Shown in pieces: positions 1-9,334 of a stretch of DNA of 64,000 bases; position 1 is the stretch's first letter; each line of letters starts with the position of its first letter. The notes beneath the pieces were generated by a model. The model was not told the origin of the DNA. It did no database searches and was given only the letters and a program-made list of their open reading frames with translations. Source of the DNA: DASPJQ01 sp035299065 (GTDB lineage Bacteria; Bacteroidota; Bacteroidia; Flavobacteriales_D; UBA2798). Location of the stretch: positions 1 through 64,000 of the forward strand of contig DATGXI010000074.1 in NCBI GenBank assembly GCA_035299065.1. Reading direction: 5' to 3'. Made by a program: the position numbers and the translations under genes.

Positions 1-525
1 GATGTAATTGGTATTTTAAATTCAGATGATGTTTATGCATCAAATAATGTAATTGAAGAGGTGGTAAAAAAAATGCTGGAAACAGGAGCCAAAGCCTTGT
101 ATGCCGACCTTGTGTATGTTGACAGGAATGATTTGAATAAAGTAAAACGGTATTGGAGATCGGGAGAATACAAAACGTCAAAATTCAAATGGGGATGGAT
201 GCCCCCTCACCCAACCGTTTTTCTGAAAAAAGAACTGTATTCGAAATTCGGGAATTTTAATCTTTATTTCAGGTCGGCTGCTGATTATGAACTCATGTTG
301 CGTTTGTTTTATAAACACGGTGTGGTACCGGCCTACCTGCCAAAAGTTATTACCAAAATGAGGGCCGGTGGTGAAAGCAATGCAACTGTAAAAAACCGGG
401 TAAACGCCAATAACGAAGACCGTAAAGCTTGGAAAGTGAATGATTTGCATCCAAACTGGTTAACGCTCTATTTAAAACCAATTCGTAAAATACCACAGTT
501 CATATTTCGCAAAACCCGCTCTTGA
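1..525 (+). CDS. Glycosyltransferase family 2, 5'-truncated
   Basis: The reading frame is open from base 1 with no start, so the gene begins outside the window. The first residues, DVIGILNSDDVYA, contain the aspartate pair typical of GT-A fold family 2 glycosyltransferases, which bind the nucleotide-sugar through a metal ion. The stretch AADYELMLRLFYKHG about 90 residues later matches the acceptor-side region of the same family. The C-terminus is basic and has no membrane segment, so the enzyme is probably cytosolic or peripheral. Family members of this type usually build exopolysaccharide, O-antigen or cell-wall glycans; the substrate cannot be read from this fragment. It ends 51 bp before the sensor gene, which has its own promoter box, so the two are probably separate units. 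Confidence 0.85.
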   Translation, partial: DVIGILNSDDVYASNNVIEEVVKKMLETGAKALYADLVYVDRNDLNKVKRYWRSGEYKTSKFKWGWMPPHPTVFLKKELYSKFGNFNLYFRSAADYELMLRLFYKHGVVPAYLPKVITKMRAGGESNATVKNRVNANNEDRKAWKVNDLHPNWLTLYLKPIRKIPQFIFRKTRS

Positions 526-557
526 AATCGATTTAAGTTTTTGAGGATTAAATAGAT

Positions 558-565
558 TATATTTG
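558..565 (+). promoter_or_regulatory. Bacteroidota -7 promoter box
   Basis: TATATTTG matches the Bacteroidota primary sigma consensus TAnnTTTG exactly. It ends 11 bases before the ATG of the sensor gene, so the leader would be only a few bases. No convincing -33 TTTG is seen at ideal spacing. Confidence 0.55.
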
Positions 566-576
566 CCTGCGTAGGT

Positions 577-3500
577 ATGGTAGCAAAACTAACCCTCTTC
601 ATTCTCCTCCTCCTAACGTTCCAGGTTCGTGCGCAGTTATTCCATTATGAAAAATTTGATATTGAAGATGGATTAAGCCAGGTTAACGTAAATACCCTTT
701 ATGAAGATGCAAACGGATTTTTATGGATTGGCACCCAGGGCGGTGGTGTAAACCGTTTTGATGGTAAAGATTTCGTTACCTATAACGAAAAAGATGGAAT
801 ACCCGGTGAATTGGTTACAGCCGTTACAGCAGGGGCAAACGGCCACATTGTCATAGGATCAACCTGGGGCGGAATTTCAGAATTAAAGCAAGGGCGCTTC
901 AAGCATTACAACCCCGCATTTTCCTATTCAGGCACCAACCATATTTTGTCCTATAAAGGCACAACCTGACTGGCTTCACCGGCCGGTTTATTCTGGTTAA
1001 ATGAAAATACCATAGTCAAATCATCGGAAGACGAAATGCAAAGCCAGGTCATCAATTACCTCACGCACGATGATAAATACCTGTATGCACTTGCCTATAA
1101 TAAAATTTTTGTAGTTGAACCCAAATCAAAAACCCTTTATAAAACAATTAACTTCCAGCTTCCAACTGAGGCTAACATAATCTCCATTGTAAAAAATACC
1201 ATTTACGTTGGAACAAAAGGATCGGGACTTTTCAAAACAAAAATCCCGTCCTTTAAAAAACTGGCCAATGAAAGCAGCGTATTGCTTGAGCCCGTTTTGG
1301 ACAATAAAAACCTTAAAACAAATTTTATTTATACCGATGAGGGAGGCACAATTTGGGTGGGATTAAATGACCAACGCTTATACAACCTGAACAAAGGCCG
1401 GTTGGTTGAAAATAAAAATTTCTCCTTCCAGAACAATGCCAACTTTACCTCGATGCTTATTGACCGTGGAGGAACCATTTGGATTGGTACAGATGCCATG
1501 GGATTATTGAAAATAATTAACCCTATATTTATTAATTACTCAAACAATGATTTCCTTAACGATCCAAATTTATTTACAGTAACCAGTGACGATAATGGTA
1601 CCTTGTGGGTTGGTTCACGTACCAAGGGCATACTTATTTATGATGAAATACATGGTGAGCTGGATACTTACGGCAGCCCAAATGGCTTTCCTGATCACAT
1701 CAATCTTTTACTGAATTACCAGGGTAAAATATATGCTGCTACCAATACCGGAATATTTATGTTTGACGCAAAAACACGTAAACGAACCGGTAAACCTGTT
1801 TTGAGTGGATACAACGTGCGAAGCCTGGCATTTTACAAAGACGGCACAATGGCTGCCGGTACTGCAGGAGAAGGCTTATTTATTATAAAAGGCGATGAAA
1901 TTATTGCAAGTTACAATGAAAAAAAAGGATTTATACACAATTACATACATTCACTTCTTGTAGATAAAAACAATAAACTATGGGTTGGAACTGGCAATGG
2001 TCTTGCCTACCTGCTAAACGAAAAATTAAACATACTTGACAACAGCCAGCTTTGCAATACGTACGTGGGATGTCTATCAGAAGACCGGTTTGGAAATATA
2101 TGGTTTTCTACCGATCGTTGTTTAATGCGTTATGATGGAATAAAATATGAAAAATTTGATCGTCAAAATGGGTTGGTCTCAAATACGCTTTACCTGGTAA
2201 AATGCGATTCAAAAGACAATGTGTGGGTTGGAAGCAATGCCGGTATAAACCGTTTAAAACTTGGTCCATATGGTAAAATTGAAAAAATTGACCATTTCTC
2301 AATGATTGATGGGTTTATTGGAAACGAGTGCAACAGCCGTGGGGTATATGAATCGCCTGATGGTGATTTATATTTTTGTACCATTCGCGGCCTTATTAAA
2401 TATATTGGAAAAGAAGAATACAAAACGGTTTGCAATCATAAAGTAATCATTAACGGATTAAGTATCTTTTATTCTCAACCCGTTTTTTCAGACATTGACC
2501 ATGGCCCTGTAAAAAACTCTACCTCCCTTTACCTCGACCCTGTTTTCAGTCATTACCAAAACCATCTTACCTTTCAATTCATTTGCACTGAAAAATGCCG
2601 GCCAAACGATGTTTCGTATGTTTTTAAACTTGAAAATTTCGATACAAAATGGTCGCCACCAGTAAAAACAAATATTGCCACATATAGTAACCTGCCTGCA
2701 GGAAATTATACATTCGTGGTGAAAACCCTTGACAAAAACAAGGAGCCAACAGGGGTAACTGACACCTATTCGTTTACCATTACTGCACCGTTTTGGCTTA
2801 AGTCATGGTTTTACATTACAGTGGCCATTTTGTTTTTCGGGTTCCTTGCCTTTCTTAAATTCAGGAGTGAGCAGCGCGATGAGTTCCAACGCCTTTTACT
2901 GGAAAAAAAAGTAAACCAGCGTACAATTGAACTTACCAAGCAAAAAGAAGAACGCGAATTACTTTTAAAAGAAATTCATCACCGCGTAAAAAACAACTTA
3001 CAAATCATCAATAGCCTTATTAACCTTCAGGCCGGCCAAATACGCGACCCAGAGTCACTCAAGGTTTTTGAAGAGTGTAAGAACCGTATAAAATCAATGG
3101 CCATTATACATACCAAGTTTTACGAGTCAAAAGACTTTAGTAAAATTGACCTGGCCGACTATGTACAACACCTTGTAAAAGACCTTATACACACTTATAA
3201 CGTAAATAAAAAAATTGAGCTGGTTTGTAACATCAACTCCATACAAATGGGAATTGACACGGTAATTCCGGTTGGCTTAATTCTGAATGAAATAATTTCA
3301 AACTCGCTCAAATACGCCTTTAACAATGTTGATGCCGGTGTGGTTGAAATCAGCTTAAGGCGCAACCTTCAAACAGGAGAATATGAAATGATTGTGGGTG
3401 ATAACGGGCTTGGTTTTGATAAAGAAAAATTTGAACACACCGACAACTCATCGCTGGGATTTGAGTTGATAAAAATACTAAGTGAACAGCTAAACGGTAC

Positions 3501-3588
3501 AGTAGCACTTGTAAACCATAAACCCGGCACCTGGTACAAGATTATATTTACCGAAATTGATAACCAACGTTCACCCATAAGTGCATAA
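577..3588 (+). pseudogene. Two-component propeller sensor histidine kinase with in-frame TGA
   Basis: This is a sensor kinase of about 1003 residues interrupted by a TGA at codon 131 (967-969). Both sides are in the same frame. The residue expected there is Trp: reading W gives GTTWLASPAGLFWL, the pattern of propeller repeats (compare GFLWIGTQGGG near residue 50). Order of parts: signal peptide (1-19), many beta-propeller repeats (about 20-640), a Y_Y_Y sensor domain (about 660-725), one membrane helix (about 743-762), then a HisKA_2 H-box EIHHRVKNNLQ (His801/802) and an HATPase domain with N-box NEIISNSLKYAF and glycine boxes DNGLGF and SSLGFELI. Such proteins sense periplasmic signals and phosphorylate a separate response regulator; none is adjacent. 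The change could be a real nonsense mutation or a sequencing error (TGG to TGA). The rest is fully open, so the lesion is recent or false. The methyltransferase starts 2 bp downstream. Confidence 0.8.
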
Positions 3589-3590
3589 AA

Positions 3591-4322
3591 ATGGATTGTA
3601 ATTGGTTTGAAAACTGGTTTGACACCGACTATTATCATTTACTTTATCGGCACCGTGACGATGAAGAGGCCCATCATTTTATTGATGCCCTGCTGGCGCA
3701 TTTAAATCCGCAGCCAGGCCAAAAAGCCCTTGATCTTGCCTGTGGACGCGGCAGGCACAGCGTATACCTGAACAGCAAACACATTGACGTAACGGGTGTT
3801 GATCTTTCGAAATCAAGCATTGCTTTTGCAAAAAAGCACGAAAACGAAACACTCCATTTTGAAGTGCAGGACATGCGCAAAAGCATGGGTCAAAACAAAT
3901 ATGATTATATATTCAACCTGTTTACCAGTTTTGGCTATTTTGAGAATAGTGATGACGATGTTCTTGTTTTGAAAAACATTTATGCCGCATTAAAGCCCGA
4001 AGGCATTTTTATTTTTGATTTTTTAAATACAAACCTTGTAAAAAATGCCCAGGGTACCCACACCAAACTTATACTGGACGGGGTTGAATTCGAGATTACC
4101 AAAGAAATTTCGCAAAATAATGTTATTAAACATATACACATCAACGATCGTGGTACACAAGTTGATTTTCATGAGAAGGTAAAACTTATTGAAGTGGATT
4201 GGTTTAAGCAAGCTTTTGAAAAAACCGGCTTCACTATCCAGTCAATATTTGGAAACTATAAATTACAGCCTTATAATGAAAAGTCAGAGCGACTAATTAT
4301 ACTGGCAAAAAAAACGAATTAA
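3591..4322 (+). CDS. Class I SAM-dependent methyltransferase
   Basis: The 243-residue protein has methyltransferase motif I, ALDLACGRGRH (residues 46-56), followed by the acidic end of strand 2 in VTGVDLS, and the DYIFNLFTSFGYF segment near residue 105 typical of the Methyltransf_25/11 families. These bind S-adenosylmethionine in a Rossmann fold. No signal or membrane segment is present, so it acts in the cytosol. The methyl acceptor is unknown. The ATG lies 2 bp after the sensor kinase stop and the M48 protease starts 2 bp after its own stop, so the three form a tight transcription unit. The function is inferred only at the level of the fold. Confidence 0.85.
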   Translation: MDCNWFENWFDTDYYHLLYRHRDDEEAHHFIDALLAHLNPQPGQKALDLACGRGRHSVYLNSKHIDVTGVDLSKSSIAFAKKHENETLHFEVQDMRKSMGQNKYDYIFNLFTSFGYFENSDDDVLVLKNIYAALKPEGIFIFDFLNTNLVKNAQGTHTKLILDGVEFEITKEISQNNVIKHIHINDRGTQVDFHEKVKLIEVDWFKQAFEKTGFTIQSIFGNYKLQPYNEKSERLIILAKKTN

Positions 4323-4324
4323 CT

Positions 4325-5167
4325 ATGAAATACGCATACTTTACCAATACCTTTAACGCATTAACACATGTTTTGAGTAAACGCATTCTTACGCTACTTG
4401 TATTGATTTTGATAATGAGTGGTTGTGGCCACCGGGTACCTGTTACCAACCGTAAGCAAATGAACCTCATTAGCGAAACAGAACTCATTAAAATGGCCGA
4501 CCAGCAATACCGTGAGTTTTTAGCTTCGGCTAAAATTGTTCCAATGACTGACCCCCGTGCGCAAATGGTTGACCGCGTTGCAAAAAAAATACAGGGCGCT
4601 GTTGAAACCTACCTCAAGAAAAAAGACAAATTGTACCGCATTGAAAATTTTAAATGGGAAGTACATACAGTGGATGATCCAACCGTGAATGCGTGGTGTA
4701 TGCCAGGTGGTTTAATTGTGGTTTATACGGGTATTTTAGGACTTGTGGAGAATGAAGATGAACTGGCAGTGGTCATGGGCCATGAAATTTCACACGCCAT
4801 TGCAAGGCATGGGAATGAGCGCATGAGCCAGGGTATGATTGCACAAGGAATTGGCGGTACATTTGGCGTATTGATGGGTAGCTCCCCTACTGTTGGCCAG
4901 CAATTATTTATGCAGGCATACGGTATTGGATCGGCTCTGGGAATTTTGAGTTACTCACGTAAACATGAAACTGAAGCCGATAAAATTGGCCTGGTGTTTG
5001 GAAAAATGGCAGGTTATGATCCAAACAAAGCAATTTCATTCTGGACAAAAATGTCAAAACAAGGCGGTGCCGGTGCTCCTGAAATTTTAAGCACTCACCC
5101 AAGTGACGAAACACGCATCAAAAACCTGCAGGAATTTATACCGGAAATTGATTCGTATATTAATTAG
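4325..5167 (+). CDS. M48 family metalloprotease, lipoprotein
   Basis: The 280-residue protein carries the zinc motif HEISH (His153, Glu154, His157) in the context VVMGHEISHAIARHG, and a downstream ETEAD segment (215-219) whose glutamate is the expected third zinc ligand. The N-terminus has a hydrophobic stretch ending in the lipobox LIMSGC (Cys34), so the mature enzyme is a lipoprotein anchored in the envelope. Family relatives (LoiP, BepA and Oma1-like) degrade or process misfolded envelope proteins. It lies 2 bp behind the methyltransferase in the same unit and ends before a shared bidirectional terminator. The first 17 residues before the hydrophobic core are longer than usual, so a later start is possible, but no closer Met precedes the core. 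Confidence 0.9.
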   Translation: MKYAYFTNTFNALTHVLSKRILTLLVLILIMSGCGHRVPVTNRKQMNLISETELIKMADQQYREFLASAKIVPMTDPRAQMVDRVAKKIQGAVETYLKKKDKLYRIENFKWEVHTVDDPTVNAWCMPGGLIVVYTGILGLVENEDELAVVMGHEISHAIARHGNERMSQGMIAQGIGGTFGVLMGSSPTVGQQLFMQAYGIGSALGILSYSRKHETEADKIGLVFGKMAGYDPNKAISFWTKMSKQGGAGAPEILSTHPSDETRIKNLQEFIPEIDSYIN

Positions 5168-5189
5168 GCTGGTGTCTTCCAAACAAAAA

Positions 5190-5213
5190 AGCCGTCACTT
5201 TTCAGCAACGGCT
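5190..5213. terminator. Bidirectional terminator between M48 and sod genes
   Basis: AGCCGT (5190-5195) pairs with ACGGCT (5208-5213) around a 12-base loop. An A-run lies on the left and a CTTTTC run on the right, so it can stop transcription from both convergent genes. Confidence 0.75.
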
Positions 5214-5237
5214 CTTTTCACTATTCAGAATTCGAAA

Positions 5238-5855
5238 TTACTTCTTAGCTTTCGAATAAAGTTCAGCCACTTTGTTCCAGTTTATCACATTCCAGAATGC
5301 AGTAATATAATCAGGCCTGCGGTTTTGGTAGTGTAAATAATACGCATGTTCCCAAACGTCTAATCCTAAAATTGGGGTTCCGGCACAACCACGTGCACCT
5401 TCAATATCCATTAATGGGTTATCCTGGTTAGCGGTTGAACAAATTTCAAGTCCTTTGTCGCTCACGCACAACCATGCCCAGCCTGAACCAAAACGGGTGG
5501 TTGCAGCTGCAGCAAATTTAGTTTTGAACTCATCAAATGAGCCAAATGTTTTGTTAATGTCTTCGGCCAGGGCACCCGTTGGGGTTCCACCTGCATTTGG
5601 TGCCATAATGTTCCAAAAGAAATTATGGTTCCAAAATCCGCCACCATTGTTGCGCACAGCCATTGGTGCTTTTGAAATATTGGCAATAATTTCTTCAATG
5701 GATTTATTTTCCCACTCGGTGCCTTTAATGGCGTTGTTCAAATTGGTGGTATACGCTGCATGATGCTTGTCATGGTGAATTTCCATGGTGCGCGCATCAA
5801 TATGCGGTTCAAGTGCATTGTTTGCGTATGGTAACGGGGCTAATTCAAATGCCAT
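5238..5855 (-). CDS. sod: Superoxide dismutase, Fe/Mn family
   Basis: The 205-residue protein has all four metal ligands of the Fe/Mn family: His27 (in MEIHHDKHH), His77 (in WNHNFFW), Asp166 and His170 (in DVWEHAYYL). It converts superoxide to oxygen and hydrogen peroxide in the cytosol, and no signal peptide is present. Gly-Gly at 71-72 and Gln144 in NQDNPL resemble the manganese or cambialistic subtype more than strict iron enzymes, but the metal cannot be settled by sequence alone. A Mn2+ transporter operon lies 1 kb away on the other strand, which fits a manganese-linked role. No TAnnTTTG box is clear upstream; a 15-bp palindrome lies 50 bp before the start. Confidence 0.95.
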   Translation of the reverse strand: MAFELAPLPYANNALEPHIDARTMEIHHDKHHAAYTTNLNNAIKGTEWENKSIEEIIANISKAPMAVRNNGGGFWNHNFFWNIMAPNAGGTPTGALAEDINKTFGSFDEFKTKFAAAATTRFGSGWAWLCVSDKGLEICSTANQDNPLMDIEGARGCAGTPILGLDVWEHAYYLHYQNRRPDYITAFWNVINWNKVAELYSKAKK

Positions 5856-5904
5856 AATAATTAGTTTTTATTAGTTAACGGTTAATAGTTAGTGTTAGTT
5901 GGTA

Positions 5905-5919
5905 AGGAAATATTTTCCT
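5905..5919. promoter_or_regulatory. Palindrome upstream of sod, candidate operator
   Basis: AGGAAA-TAT-TTTCCT is a perfect inverted repeat 50 bp upstream of the sod start codon. Its place and symmetry suit a dimeric regulator, but it does not match a motif I know and differs from the TTTAGAC repeat in front of mntR. Confidence 0.3.
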
Positions 5920-6126
5920 CATGGGTAAAAATAGCAGAATATGTGAATCAATCCATCAAAAAAGATTAACTGCAATTACTTTAAGCTTACTGAAAATGTG
6001 GCAAGTAAAAATACAAGCACGAATTTTTCTGATTAACCACTGTTATTATTTTATTTACTGCTCCCTTAAACTGCATTTCATGTCCCGTATTTGAATTCAT
6101 GTAGGGAGCCCAGCCAACTGCTCATG

Positions 6127-6645
6127 CTATTTCTGAAGGTCTTTATACAAGTAAAGCGCCTCTTCAAGATTGGTTACGTTCATATAACCGGGATAATGAT
6201 ATAGTATTTCAAGTTTCTCGTCAAGAATTACAATGGTTGGGTAATACATGTGTTCAGCATCTTTACCCAGGTGATAGGCCAGGTTATGGGTGCCAGGACC
6301 TAATTTTGGATTAAACGCAAACGTGCTGTCTTTAAACTTTATGCTTTGGGTTTGCTCGGCATTAAACGCAATGCTGTAATAGTAACGGCTAAGTGGCTCG
6401 GTAATGCGTGACTTGGTAAGCACTTTTTTATCCATGGCTTTGCAGGGACCACACCAGTCAGTATAAATTTTTACAAATACGCGTTTGGGTTTTATTTTCA
6501 TGGAATCCTGCAACTGCTCAAACGTAATCCAATTTATTCCTTGAGCTGACACACGTTGGTTTTGATGCCCGGCAGAAATACCAACCACCACAATTAACGC
6601 AATAGTTATGACCATTAAACCTATTTGTGCTGTCCATTTAAGCAT
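6127..6645 (-). CDS. Thioredoxin-family protein, membrane-anchored or exported
   Basis: The 172-residue protein starts with a hydrophobic segment (residues 8-24) that serves as a signal peptide or anchor, followed by a thioredoxin-like domain with the redox motif WCGPCK (Cys65, Cys68). The later TIVILDE strand fits the fold. It resembles the Thioredoxin_7/DUF255 type, which reduces or forms disulfides in periplasmic proteins. The cis-proline region reads YYPTIVI. It is transcribed alone, divergently from mntR, with an exact -7 box 60 bp upstream. The partner protein is unknown. Confidence 0.85.
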   Translation of the reverse strand: MLKWTAQIGLMVITIALIVVVGISAGHQNQRVSAQGINWITFEQLQDSMKIKPKRVFVKIYTDWCGPCKAMDKKVLTKSRITEPLSRYYYSIAFNAEQTQSIKFKDSTFAFNPKLGPGTHNLAYHLGKDAEHMYYPTIVILDEKLEILYHYPGYMNVTNLEEALYLYKDLQK

Positions 6646-6707
6646 ACCTTAAAATTACAACAAAAGGGCCATTTTTTAACCAGGCGCAGTTTCAATATCA
6701 CACAAAA

Positions 6708-6715
6708 CAAAGTTA
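6708..6715 (-). promoter_or_regulatory. -7 promoter box for the thioredoxin-like gene
   Basis: On the minus strand this reads TAACTTTG, an exact TAnnTTTG match, 62 bases before the ATG at 6645. Confidence 0.5.
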
Positions 6716-6771
6716 ATACCCTGCTGGAAGTCAAATAGTTTGATTTTTAAAGGGTTAAAAAAGATAAATTT

Positions 6772-6787
6772 TTTAGACTCGTCTAAA
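6772..6787. promoter_or_regulatory. MntR/DtxR-type operator of mntR-mntH
   Basis: TTTAGAC-TC-GTCTAAA is a perfect 16-bp inverted repeat, the size and symmetry of DtxR/MntR operators. A further half-site, GTCTAAA (6803-6809), runs into the start codon. The palindrome lies just upstream of the -7 box at 6796-6803, covering the expected -33 region. A metal-loaded MntR bound here would block polymerase, giving autoregulated repression of the operon when manganese is plentiful. Confidence 0.75.
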
Positions 6788-6795
6788 TTTTATAT

Positions 6796-6803
6796 TACCT
6801 TTG
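6796..6803 (+). promoter_or_regulatory. -7 box of a probable leaderless mntR promoter
   Basis: TACCTTTG matches TAnnTTTG exactly and ends 6 bases before the ATG at 6810. Transcription normally begins about that far downstream, so the mRNA probably starts at or within a few bases of the start codon. Confidence 0.6.
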
Positions 6804-6809
6804 TCTAAA

Positions 6810-7469
6810 ATGGGACTAAGTTTTACAGAAGAAAATTATATAAAGCAGATATACAGGCTTTCAAAACCGGGTGTACCTGTTACCACCAATGCCATTGCCA
6901 ACTGCATTCAAACAAAAGCATCATCGGTAACCGACATGCTGGATAAACTTGCTGTAAAAAAACTGGTGGAATATGAAAAATACAAAGGCGTTTCGTTAAC
7001 AACACTGGGAAAAAAAACAGCGCTGTTAATTGTGCGCAAACACCGTTTATGGGAAGTTTTTTTAGTACAAAAACTTGGTTTTACATGGGACAAAGTGCAC
7101 GAAATTGCCGAACAGCTTGAGCATATACAAAGCGATGAGCTGATTGATAAACTGGATGCCTTCCTGGGCCATCCAAAATTTGATCCGCATGGCGAACCCA
7201 TTCCCGATGCGCAGGGCAAAGTAAAAAACCAGAAATTAAAATTACTGAGTGAGTGTGTTACCGGATCACAATGCACAATAACAGAGGTGAATGATGACTC
7301 GGCTTCGTTCCTTCAACACCTTGACAAAACAGGATTAAAATTAGGCCATGAATTGGAGATTGCCGAAGTGGTTGATTACGATAAATCGCTAAGCGTAGTT
7401 ATAAACGGGAAAAAAAATATTTTCATTAGTCAGCACATTGCTAAAAACATACTTGTAACATTAAAATGA
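6810..7469 (+). CDS. mntR: DtxR/MntR family metal-dependent repressor
   Basis: The 219-residue protein has the DtxR layout: an N-terminal winged helix (SFTEENYIKQIYRLS...ASSVTDMLDKLAVKKLV), a dimerisation and metal-binding domain (about 70-140, with HRLWEVFLVQKLGF, a Glu/His pair and the acidic EQLEH...ELIDKLD helix) and a C-terminal FeoA/SH3-like domain (about 145-219). It senses Mn2+ or Fe2+ and represses transport genes. The ATG at 6810 was chosen over a TTG 9 bases upstream because the -7 box covers that TTG. Its stop overlaps the mntH start by 4 bp (ATGA), and a strong palindrome lies in its promoter. Whether it senses manganese or iron is inferred from the partner gene. Confidence 0.9.
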   Translation: MGLSFTEENYIKQIYRLSKPGVPVTTNAIANCIQTKASSVTDMLDKLAVKKLVEYEKYKGVSLTTLGKKTALLIVRKHRLWEVFLVQKLGFTWDKVHEIAEQLEHIQSDELIDKLDAFLGHPKFDPHGEPIPDAQGKVKNQKLKLLSECVTGSQCTITEVNDDSASFLQHLDKTGLKLGHELEIAEVVDYDKSLSVVINGKKNIFISQHIAKNILVTLK

Positions 7470-9334
7470 TTTCACAGGAACAACATAAATCGCTTGAAGA
7501 AGTAAACCAATCGGTTGAAGCCCGCCATAAAGTAAGTGTTTGGAAACGCTTAATTGCTTTTTCAGGACCGGCTTACCTGGTAAGTGTTGGTTATATGGAC
7601 CCGGGCAACTGGGCAACCGATATTGAGGGTGGCAGCCGATTTGGTTATGCACTTTTATGGGTATTGCTCATGTCAAATATTATGGCGCTTTTATTGCAAA
7701 GTTTGTGCGCGCGCCTGGGACTTGTACGCGGACTTGATTTGGCCCAGGCCTCGCGTGAAACATACCCACGGTACGTAAATTTTTTCTTGTGGATACTTGC
7801 CGAAATTGCCATAGCCGCATGTGACCTGGCCGAAGTACTTGGAATGGCCATTGGCTTGCAATTGCTAACAGGTTTACCCCTATTGGCGGGTGTTAGTATT
7901 ACAGTGCTCGACACCTTTTTATTGCTGTTGCTTCAACGTTGGGGCATGCGTAAAATGGAAATTTTTATCATTATTCTGATTGCTACTATTGGCTTTTCAT
8001 TTTTGGCCGAACTTATTTTTGCCAAACCCAACGGCACCGAATTAATAAAAGGACTCGTACCATCAATTCCCGATGGTGCATTGTATATCATTATTGGCAT
8101 AATTGGGGCAACAGTAATGCCACATAACTTATATCTCCACTCATCATTGGTTCAAACCCGAAAAATTGATAAAACACCAAAGGGAATAAGACAGGCTATT
8201 AAATACAATTTTATTGATACAGGAATTGCCCTGAACCTGGCCTTGTTTGTAAATGCCGCCATTTTAATTCTTGCAGCAGCCGCTTTTAACAGCCAGGGAC
8301 ACACGCAGGTTAAAGAAATACAGGATGCACACACCTTACTCGGAAACCTTGGTTACCTGGCCCCTGTTCTTTTTGCTGTAGCCTTAATTGCCTCGGGACA
8401 AAGTTCAACACTTACCGGCACCTTATCAGGGCAAATTATTATGGAAGGATATTTAAACCTGCGTATACAACCCTGGCTTCGTAGGCTCATCACAAGGCTT
8501 ATTGCCATTATTCCTGCTTTTCTGGTTATTTACATTGCAGGTGAAGAACAAACCGGTGCACTTATTGTTTTAAGCCAGGTTATTTTAAGCCTGCAACTGG
8601 GATTTGCTATAATTCCGCTTATACACATCACCAGCGACAAAGCTACCATGGGCGAATTTGTACCTAAATTATGGATGCGAATTTCGGCATGGATAATTGC
8701 AGGCGTTATTGTTTTTTTAAATGCAAAACTGGTGGTGGAAAAACTAAGTGAATGGATTGCCACATCGCCAAACGCAACCTTAATTTATTTAACCGTTGTG
8801 CCCCTTACTGCACTTACAGGAGTACTGCTGGTTTATATTACCATTGCACCTGTATTTAAAAAGGTGTTGAACAAAAAAGCCATTGCACCTGACGGCATTG
8901 TAAAAAATCTTGACATTGCTCCGGGTAAAATGTATTCACACATTGCGGTTACGGTTGATTTCTCAGAATCTGACAGCGCTGCCATAAGCAATGCCATTGC
9001 GCAGGGTGGAACAAACGCAAGTTACCTGCTAATTCACATTGTTGAAACTGCTGGTGCACGTATGTATAAACAGGAAGTGGATGACATGGAAACTTCAAGT
9101 GACAAGGTTAACCTTGAAAAATATGCCAGTGAAATTCGCGCAAAGGGATACACCGTTAACATTGCGCTGGGATATGGACACCCGCAAACAAGTATTCCTG
9201 AAATTGTAAACGCTTCAGGTGCCGATTTGCTTGTAATGGCATCACATGGGCACACCGGTTTAAAAAAGATTATACTTGGTTCAACACTTGGGGCAGTCAG
9301 GCAAGGCGTAAAAATTCCGGTTTTAATTGTGTAA
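7466..9334 (+). CDS. mntH: Nramp divalent metal transporter fused to a UspA domain
   Basis: The 622-residue protein joins two parts. Residues 1 to about 480 form an Nramp (NRAMP/SLC11) proton-coupled Mn2+/Fe2+ importer with about 11 membrane helices; the metal-site motif DPGN (in YMDPGNWATD) and the MPHN motif (GATVMPHNLYLHS) are intact. Residues about 490-622 are a universal-stress UspA domain ending in SHGHTGLKKIILGST, which keeps the G-x9-GS nucleotide-binding signature but has Ala in place of the first Gly. E. coli MntH is only about 410 residues, so the tail is an addition, probably cytosolic and possibly regulatory. It overlaps mntR by 4 bp and is therefore translated with it under the same operator. 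It likely supplies manganese, for example to the nearby superoxide dismutase. Confidence 0.93.
   Translation: MISQEQHKSLEEVNQSVEARHKVSVWKRLIAFSGPAYLVSVGYMDPGNWATDIEGGSRFGYALLWVLLMSNIMALLLQSLCARLGLVRGLDLAQASRETYPRYVNFFLWILAEIAIAACDLAEVLGMAIGLQLLTGLPLLAGVSITVLDTFLLLLLQRWGMRKMEIFIIILIATIGFSFLAELIFAKPNGTELIKGLVPSIPDGALYIIIGIIGATVMPHNLYLHSSLVQTRKIDKTPKGIRQAIKYNFIDTGIALNLALFVNAAILILAAAAFNSQGHTQVKEIQDAHTLLGNLGYLAPVLFAVALIASGQSSTLTGTLSGQIIMEGYLNLRIQPWLRRLITRLIAIIPAFLVIYIAGEEQTGALIVLSQVILSLQLGFAIIPLIHITSDKATMGEFVPKLWMRISAWIIAGVIVFLNAKLVVEKLSEWIATSPNATLIYLTVVPLTALTGVLLVYITIAPVFKKVLNKKAIAPDGIVKNLDIAPGKMYSHIAVTVDFSESDSAAISNAIAQGGTNASYLLIHIVETAGARMYKQEVDDMETSSDKVNLEKYASEIRAKGYTVNIALGYGHPQTSIPEIVNASGADLLVMASHGHTGLKKIILGSTLGAVRQGVKIPVLIV

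Noticed and set aside
577..969. Separate 130-residue gene before the TGA
   Set aside because: It is the same frame and continues the propeller domain of the kinase; it is the N-terminal part of the broken gene.
967..969. TGA read as tryptophan in an alternative genetic code
   Set aside because: Many genes in the window end in TGA at the expected place, so TGA is a normal stop here.
5455..5763. Open frame opposite superoxide dismutase
   Set aside because: It overlaps a certain gene on the other strand and has no features of its own.
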